Source: Diphasiastrum complanatum
Taxonomy: Eukaryota > Streptophyta > Lycopodiopsida > Lycopodiales > Lycopodiaceae
Assembly: GCA_029204225.1 (NCBI GenBank)
Contig: CM055102.1
Location: 27,010,922 to 27,074,921, forward strand
Length of the DNA: 64,000 nt
Direction of reading: 5' to 3'
The translations under genes and the position numbers were made by a program. Below, piece by piece: positions 57,753-64,000 of this stretch. The notes under the pieces were generated by a model, which worked only from the letters and a program-made list of their open reading frames with translations, did not search any database and was not told the origin of the DNA. How positions within the stretch are numbered: position 1 is the first letter of the stretch; each line of letters opens with the position of its first letter.

Positions 57753-57840
57753 GGTTAAGTATGGTAGGATAAGAGTAGAGGTTAGGTTAGTCTGTAGATT
57801 TTAGGATTATTGTCGGAGATTATGTTTGGAGTTTTACAGC

Positions 57841-58100
57841 GTGTCTTTATGTATGTATGTTTGTATATGTATGCATGTATGTGTATGTATGTATGTGTAA
57901 ATGTGCTTTTGTATATGTGTGTGTGTATTTGTGTACATGTATGTATGTGTATCTTCTATACATGTATCTATATGTATGTGTATATCTATATATGTATGTG
58001 TATGGGTGTGTAGGTGTATGTGTATGTGTATGTGTATGTATGGGTGTGTATATGTATGTATGCATGTATGTATGGGTGTGTATGTATGTATGTATGTACA
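57841..58100. repeat. Compound (TATG)n/(TG)n microsatellite
   Basis: About 250 bp of TATG, TGTATG and TGTGTA units. Long open frames on both strands (Y/C/V and H/T/I rich) are artefacts of the repeat. Confidence 0.95.
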
Positions 58101-58673
58101 TTCCAATAAACATAAATATTTTTTCTGCAGTTGGTAAATATTATTCTTTGTCTGCTTTGCTACACCTTCCACATGGGAGAATGTAACATTCAAATTTGGA
58201 GAGGCTCTTATTGTTACAAACATTTAGATGTAGGCATCTGCAAGTGTACTCGATCATTTTGGTGAATGCCAAAGTTTAAAAGTTGTGTACAACCGTAGAG
58301 GTTTGCAATGAAAACCGTAAACTAATTAGAGTCTATCCCAATTTGAAGGTTTTGCATCCTCCTAGATGGAAGTTGTAGCATAGCCCGTGTCACACAACAA
58401 ACAAACGCAGTTTGGGAGCAGTCTGCAAGGAAGGTTTGTCGGGATCTATAGGTACACCTTATTTGATGACAAACTCTGAACATTGAATCTAGTCAATAAG
58501 CATGTCAGTTTTTTATGTCAGTAATGTTGGTGAGTCGTTTGTTATCTTGACCAAATACATTGCATAGTTTAGGGTTTATGAATGTAGAGTGATACAATGT
58601 TTTGGTCCTGCATGAATCATTTGTGACAATATTCAATGTTGCTGTTATGATTTGTCTCATCTAATAACAGTTG
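58101..58673. other. Unassigned non-coding sequence
   Basis: AT-rich, no motif recognised. Confidence 0.4.
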
Positions 58674-58955
58674 GCCACCTGTGTGTTTGTGCAGATGGTG
58701 AACTTAATTGTGAATCATCGTCGATTTTTCGTGGAGTTTAGGGAGCTGCTTGGTGATGGAGAGCATATCTTTTGCAACACAGCCATTTGGTTGTTAGAGC
58801 TGTATATTCCTTATTTGATCAGTGAAGAGAGCATCATTGGCGCATATCCACGAAGATTTTGTTTGCTCTTAAATGTAGATTTGCTACCTAGTAATTTAAG
58901 ATATGTTTACAGGAATGGTAGCACTATTAGTGTGTTTGCCTTAAGGCAATGTTAG
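58674..58955 (+). CDS. Possible exon of unknown gene
   Basis: A frame opening MVNLIVNHRRFFVEFRELLG and ending NGSTISVFALRQC follows a good acceptor-like sequence (GTGTGTTTGTGCAG) at 58694. I recognise no family and see no upstream exon. It could equally be a chance frame or a transposon remnant. Confidence 0.2.
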   Translation, partial: ATCVFVQMVNLIVNHRRFFVEFRELLGDGEHIFCNTAIWLLELYIPYLISEESIIGAYPRRFCLLLNVDLLPSNLRYVYRNGSTISVFALRQC

Positions 58956-59223
58956 ATAGCCTGGTGTATAGCTAGGTAATGGTATTAGATTTAAGTAACG
59001 ATATTTTACAATGTTTTGAAATTGATTGGAAACATATATTCGGACTATTTAAAATGTCTCTTAACCAAAAATGTTATCGGATTCTTTCGATGGTTATGGC
59101 TGTCCGATAAAAGTTCAATTTGAATTTCATAGTGTACACGAGTAAATTTGAATACTTTTTGTGTATGATGTATTTCAAAATTTTGTATAATCTATTCTTT
59201 GTCCAAGATTTCAACAAACAAAA
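58956..59223. other. Unassigned non-coding sequence
   Basis: AT-rich; nothing recognised. Confidence 0.4.
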
Positions 59224-59552
59224 TACACAACTGTACACACACATACACAAATACACTTGCATGCACACACACATGAACATACAATTGTAAATACATTGAA
59301 TATGCACACACATACATATGCATGCATATATACACAAATCAAATTTGCACACACACATACACACATCAAATATATGAATCCCCACACACGCATACATCAC
59401 ATACAAACCTAAAAGAAAACATCCTCACACATGCACACAAACACACATACATACCACATGCATGAACAACATTGAACTAAGGGTCGTCTGTTAGCAGACA
59501 TTTGCAAACACATGCATACAAAATATGCATACACACACACACACACACCTAA

Positions 59553-59612
<60 letters not shown>
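59224..59612. repeat. (CA)n-rich tract followed by (CT)n
   Basis: Imperfect CA/CATA repeats to about 59548, interrupted near 59460-59510, then an uninterrupted CT run of about 28 units from 59557. Minus-strand frames here are repeat artefacts. Confidence 0.9.
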
Positions 59613-59617
<5 letters not shown>

Positions 59618-59980
59618 GTTCCACTCAAGCCTGCATGGCAGACCTATGTGGCATAGCTTAGTTGGCTTGCCACACAAGCCTATGTCAAGCCTATGTGGCA
59701 GACTGCAACATGCCTGCATGGTAGACACAAGCCTATGTCATGCCTATATGACCTGCCACGCAAGCCTATGATAGGCCTACATGGCTTGCCACATGGCAAG
59801 TGACAAGCCTGTGTGGTTTGTCTCATGACATGCCTATGTGGCTTGCCACGTGGCAACTTGCGAGCCCCATCTCTCTCTCTCTACGTCCACTCAAGCCTAC
59901 ATGGTAGAGTTTGGTTGGCTTGTCACGCAAGCCTATGTTAGAACTACGTTGTTTGTCACATAGGCCTTGATGAGAAAATC
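59613..59980. repeat. Degenerate minisatellite, CAAGCCTATGTGGCTTGCCA motif
   Basis: Around a dozen variants of CAAGCCTATGT and TGGCTTGCCAC are spread over 370 bp. The core contains AAGCC/GGCTT and so can fold on itself. No gene is visible. Confidence 0.75.
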
Positions 59981-60184
59981 TCTCTACTCTGACACCACTA
60001 TTGAGAGTGATCTCAGTCCCGATAAGGGTGCAGTGGGTATCCAGACACAAATTGTTTTGTCCTCTGGTTCCCTCTGTTGAGATTCTCACGAAAACAAACC
60101 CAAATGAAATTCGATTCTGTCCTCGGGTCTACTTTCCTCTGTGACAGAATCTACAATCCTCCAAGGTGACTTATGCATTCGACA

Positions 60185-60418
60185 AGATAAAATCAGCGAC
60201 CGTAATTTCTATCACTAACATTTTGTTCGTTTCTGATAGGTGTAGTCATGCTTGGGGAAGAAGTAATATAGCTCATTCCGCTGCGCACGAACACGTTCCG
60301 TTCGAGTTCATTTCTCGTTCGAGTTTCGAGTTTGCTTCTTTTCTTTTCGTGTTCGTTTCTTTTCGAGCTATTTATTTATTTTCGTCTCTCACACTCACAC
60401 ACTCTCCTTCTTCCAACA
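60185..60418 (+). repeat. 3' part of a 5' LTR (copia family A)
   Basis: Matches 6575-6839: TTTTGTTCGTTTCTGATAGG, GTGTAGTCATGCTTGGGGA and CGTTCGAGTTTCGAGTT blocks, ending TTCTTCCAACA. The 5' boundary is uncertain; 59990-60185 may belong to it. Confidence 0.75.
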
Positions 60419-60430
60419 TGGTATCAGAGC
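60419..60430 (+). other. Primer binding site
   Basis: TGGTATCAGAGC immediately after the LTR terminus. Confidence 0.95.
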
Positions 60431-60573
60431 AATTTTCGTAGCTTGATAAGCTTCCACAGTACAAGACTCTACTAGCCGATAGAGTAATTGTCTTCTTGTT
60501 CTGTAATTTTGTACCAGATTTTCATACTTAAGTCACTGATAATTTTTCCTATCACTTAGACTAATTCTTCCAC

Positions 60574-61728
60574 ATGGATTCCCAAGGGAAAGCCAGTCCT
60601 ATCATGGACAAGCTTGATGGAGCCAATTACCATATGTGGAAATTTAAGATGAAAATTGTACTAATGGCTAAAGAATTGTATGACGTTGTTACAGGTGCAG
60701 AAGGGAAACCCGAAGCAGACGACGCAGCAATCGCTAGATGGAGGCTGAAGGATGGAAAGGCTTTCGCGCTGATCATCCTCAACATCACAGATACCCAGAT
60801 TGGCCATGTATCCGAGGCTCAGACATCGAAAGAAGTCTGGCACATCTTGAACACACTATACGAAGTGCGAGATATAGCATCCAAGCTACATCTAAAGAAG
60901 AAATTTTACTCCCTCAAGATGGCGAATGGTGATTCCTTGCAGAATCACATTAATCAATTCAAGAACCTGCTAAGGCAAATGGCCGATGTCAAATCTATCA
61001 TAGACGATCAAGACGCAGTGATGCAACTGCTTACAAGCTTGCCAAGCTCATACAACAGTTGGGTGATGATCATCACGACTCATTCAAAACTGACTCTTTC
61101 GAGAGTCATTACTATGTTTTTTGCAGGAAGACATGCGGAGGAACGAAGCCTCAAGTTCCTCAACTGATTCTCACACGTTATACACCAACAAGAGCACGCC
61201 TAAGTAGCAGAAGAAGAAAGGCTCGAAGCAATCAAAACCAGACTAGAAACCAACATAGCACAAAGAACAGTCGAATCTGCATACAAAGAAGAAGCTATTC
61301 TGCAGATACTACAAGTGAAACAACCACAAAATTCAAGAATGTCGGATACTGCAAGTGAAGAACAACAGCAAGGGACAGTCGAATCAAGTGGCAAATGCAG
61401 ATGTAGAAGTTACGCAGCCTATTCAAGAAGCAGATCATGATGCCTTCATGACCAGCCATTAAGGAGCATCTAGCAACAGTTCTTGGTTCCTGGATTCCAG
61501 AGCCACTCAGCACATGACCAGTCTCATTGGTTGTTTCGAGTCCTATACACCTTACAATACTCAGAAATATGTTCACCTTGGCGACAATAGCACAGAAGCT
61601 ATTAAAGGTGAAGGTACTGTAAGATTAAGCTTTGCAAATGATCAGTCTAAGCTACTCTCTAAAGTCCTGTATGTACCAAATTTATCTATGAATTTGCTCT
61701 CTGTAATTAGAATCACAGATCTAAGACT
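60574..61728 (+). pseudogene. Ty1/copia gag and protease, truncated
   Basis: Gag (197 codons to a stop at 61167) opens MDSQGKASPIMDKLDGANYH and continues WKFKMKIVLMAKELYDVV, HLKKKFYSLKMANGDSLQNH and QLLTSLPSSYNSWV. A frameshift occurs before its C-terminus. The zinc knuckle near 61300 is damaged: the second Cys is Tyr and a stop follows (CRYYK*NNHKIQEC). The protease signature is FLDSRATQHMT, with Arg replacing the essential Gly of DSG. The pre-integrase start is readable (VHLGDNSTEAIKGEGTVRL, YVPNLSMNLLSVI) and ends near 61728, where unrelated sequence begins. It is the same lineage as the fragments at 3650-5590 and 6840-8712. Confidence 0.9.
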
Positions 61729-62510
61729 TTGCGGTTTTAGAAATGGCCGGTAAATATTTTACGGCTTTTCAAAAAAAAATGGCTAGTTGTAAAAAAATAG
61801 CCGGTATGACCGTGCTGAAATCTCATCATGTACTGAGTCCATTTTTACTAATATATGATCACTCAGTATTTTTTTCAGGGAAACCGTGTTCTCGTGGGAG
61901 CCCTAGTCATGAATGCCGAAAAAGTCAACCATAGAAGAAAAAACCGAGAAAGAAAAGTTTCGGGTAAAAACAAGACTGAGAAATATGGATACAGTGTCAA
62001 GGAGTCACAAAAATCCTAACGGCAAATTTTGGGCAATTTACGGGCAATTATCGAAATGTGCGGGCCAAGTGGTTACCCAACATGCCAAAAATCTAGACAA
62101 ATGAGCAGTAGGCGCACGGCCCTTAAAAAATTGAAGAAAGACCCGAAAACATAGGTACCCAAAGAAAAACGAAGGCCGCCTACTAAAAATAAGGGTTGAA
62201 AAAGGGCCTCACCCAAAATTTGGATAATAAATGCCAAACACCTTGGAGGCTATAAAATTGGGAGGTACACCCACTAGCCATTGACATTTTGGGCTTCTAG
62301 GGTGTACAAAAGGGGAAACTTGAATGGCCTCCCTAGCCTTTGACAAAAATGGCATCTTGGCTAGTTTTGGAAGAGAGCCTTGAATGCACAACTCCCCCAT
62401 TCTCTTATGGAGGCCACTAGGTGTACTATCTAATGGGTTGGGGACAAATGGCAAAGAGGGCTTGAAGGGCATGGAAATTGGCAAAGCCTCATTTTGAAGG
62501 GGACACTTGC
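61729..62510. other. Unassigned sequence with palindromic words at its left end
   Basis: It starts with GCCGGTAAATATTTTACGGC, nearly self-complementary, then an A run and a second GCCGGT word. Similar CGGGCAAT and GCGGGCC words recur near 62040-62070. It may be another word-repeat element that truncated the copia, but no target duplication was found. 62200-62510 holds no gene. Confidence 0.35.
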
Positions 62511-62516
62511 GATTTA

Positions 62517-62527
62517 CTATAAAAGGA
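62517..62527 (+). promoter_or_regulatory. Possible TATA box
   Basis: ACTATAAAAGG in a region otherwise lacking features; could belong to a promoter of an unseen LTR or gene. No start codon context was identified. Confidence 0.25.
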
Positions 62528-63151
62528 GGCCACTCTTTGTGTTAAGATATAGTTGGATGATGATGTGATAGTTTGATGTGAGTTGGATAATGAGATGATA
62601 TTGATATTTGCTAAGCTGAGAGTGAGAAGTCATTTGAGTTGGAAGTCATGTTGGTTGAGAGTCTTTTGGAGTGTGAGTTTGTTTGTTTGAGGGAACTTGT
62701 GGTTTAGTTCCATTTTGTGTCTAATATTGCTCAAGGTTAGTATTACTTTGGTGTTAGTTACTTTGCTTGCTTGCATGTTAGATGTGTGGTGAGTGACTTT
62801 GTGGTTGGAGTGTGTTGTCTTGTGTTGGTTAATTTCCTTGTGGTGCCATGAATACTAGCATGCAATTCTAGTTGGTGATTGTGGAATGATTGCATATTGG
62901 GAAAAGTTTGGGTGAGGTTTGCTTGTGGCTTGTGATGTGTTTATTTTTACTAGCATGCATACTCCTTGGTTGTGATAGTGTAACTCTCTGGACTGCTTTG
63001 TTGGTCATACTGTGGAATGGTTGATGCCTTGTTAGTAGGTTATGGAGTGTGTTTTTGAGTGTTTGATTGCTTGTTGAGGTTGCATGATGAAGCAAAATGG
63101 ATTGAGATAGGGTTAGTCTTTGAGTGATTGGTTATCGACTGCCTTGTGTAA
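62528..63151. other. GT-rich non-coding sequence
   Basis: Strongly purine/GT biased (TTGGTTG, GTGTGTT words) with stops in all plus frames. No gene recognised. Confidence 0.4.
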
Positions 63152-63360
63152 TTGCTTGTGTTGGTGGATGGAGAGGAGGTCTGTGTGCTGATTGAGAGTG
63201 TTGATGAGCTGTTGGGGTGAATGCGAATGTGTTTGTTTTTACTTTTGGTTCATTCCATGTGAGGGATGCATGTGTGACGGGTAATGCCATTGTTGCGTAG
63301 AATTGAATGAATTGAATGCTTGTTGCATGGCAAAGCGCAAGCGAAGTTGTTCACATTTTA
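63152..63360. repeat. Direct repeat, copy 1 (640-bp spacing)
   Basis: 209 bp repeated 640 bases downstream with two differences seen (63156 T/C and a CpG transition near 63257). Both copies run to TGTTCACATTTTA. Confidence 0.95.
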
Positions 63361-63791
63361 TGGCCATACCAACGTCTGATGGCCCTACCTACTTGTCTAT
63401 GAGTCTCTCTATACCCTCGTTGGACCTGTGGGGAGTTTGAAACAGCTCGTTGTAGTTGTCTACAGTCATGCTCACCCTGCCACAATCCGTTGGAGCCTGC
63501 TTACCTCTGTCTGCGGCATCCAACAACTCACTACGATTTTTTGAGGGCTGTACCAGCCTGTGACAGCCTGCCTACACCTTCTGTGGGTGGTTTTCCATCA
63601 GAGATCAGACCTACCAGTGAGCTACGAGCTATTTCAGGCCTACTCACGATACCTACGGCCTGTTCCACTCATTTGCAACCTGCCTATGGGCTGTTTTCAC
63701 ATTTTCAAGTCTGAAAAACAAGCTCGATTTATGCCTGCAGCCTATTGAAGGCCTACACTTGCCTGCCTGTGTAAAAATCAGACTCTGTTAG
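63361..63791. other. Sequence between the direct repeats
   Basis: About 430 bp with many CCTGCCTA/GGCCTAC words. A short open frame at 63490-63714 has no motif. If the repeat is tandem, this is the rest of a 640-bp unit. Confidence 0.5.
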
Positions 63792-64000
63792 TTGCCTGTG
63801 TTGGTGGATGGAGAGGAGGTCTGTGTGCTGATTGAGAGTGTTGATGAGCTGTTGGGGTGAATGCGAATGTGTTTGTTTTTACTTTTGGTTCATTCCGTGT
63901 GAGGGATGCATGTGTGACGGGTAATGCCATTGTTGCGTAGAATTGAATGAATTGAATGCTTGTTGCATGGCAAAGCGCAAGCGAAGTTGTTCACATTTTA
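63792..64000. repeat. Direct repeat, copy 2 (runs off the window)
   Basis: Near-identical to 63152-63360 to the last base of the window, so the true length of the repeat is unknown. Confidence 0.95.

Noticed and set aside
57834..58223. Long open frames of 80-130 codons on both strands
   Set aside because: They are produced by TATG/TG microsatellite periodicity; the residues simply repeat Y/V/C or H/T/I.
59074..59624. Open frames over CA and CT tracts
   Set aside because: Low-complexity repeat artefacts.
1..64000. tRNA, rRNA, CRISPR or bacterial defence system
   Set aside because: No such signatures seen; the content is eukaryotic plant-type throughout.

Overview
The window looks like nuclear DNA from a land plant with a large, repeat-rich genome. 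The evidence is a spliced receptor-like kinase gene with plant-type introns, Ty1/copia and Ty3/gypsy LTR retrotransposons primed by plant initiator-Met-type sites (TGGTATCAGAGC), a LINE fragment and many microsatellites. The repeat load and long introns would suit a fern or another non-flowering plant, but that is only a guess. No bacterial-type operon, CRISPR array, rRNA or tRNA gene was seen.

Layout. 1-639 may hold the 3' exons of an unidentified gene. 640-3270 is intergenic. 3270-33284 is a graveyard of LTR elements. It contains head-to-head copia fragments, a chimaera of two copia copies (10518-17320), a solo LTR with a perfect target duplication (19797-20234), a La-related-protein-6-like pseudogene (22160-22860, minus), the 5' end of a LINE cut off by a copia LTR (about 23600-24363), a nearly complete minus-strand copia (24364-29633) and a gypsy-gag/copia-RNase H mosaic (29640-31035). 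34986-35748 is a short non-autonomous element with 8-bp flanking repeats and terminal self-complementary words.

The one convincing host gene lies on the minus strand at 36167-44310. Seven exons, all with GT-AG introns and consistent phases, give a 544-residue membrane-anchored protein kinase of the calmodulin-binding receptor-like cytoplasmic kinase (CRCK) type. Its third intron carries a 215-bp GC-rich word-repeat insertion flanked by a 7-bp duplication.

From about 45.4 to 57.75 kb a Ty3/gypsy element (LTR end, primer site, gag start, protease) has been split by two younger insertions. One is a very young copia (46984-53141: 682-bp LTRs with 3 differences, TSD GCTCC, one frameshift in pol). 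The other is a minus-strand LTR element (53635-57054) with no gag or pol, carrying unrecognised reading frames between LTRs related to those of the autonomous copia at 24.4-29.6 kb. This non-autonomous element is the best candidate for something undescribed. 57.8-60 kb is microsatellite and minisatellite DNA, 60.2-61.7 kb is a truncated copia, and the window ends in a 640-bp-period direct repeat.
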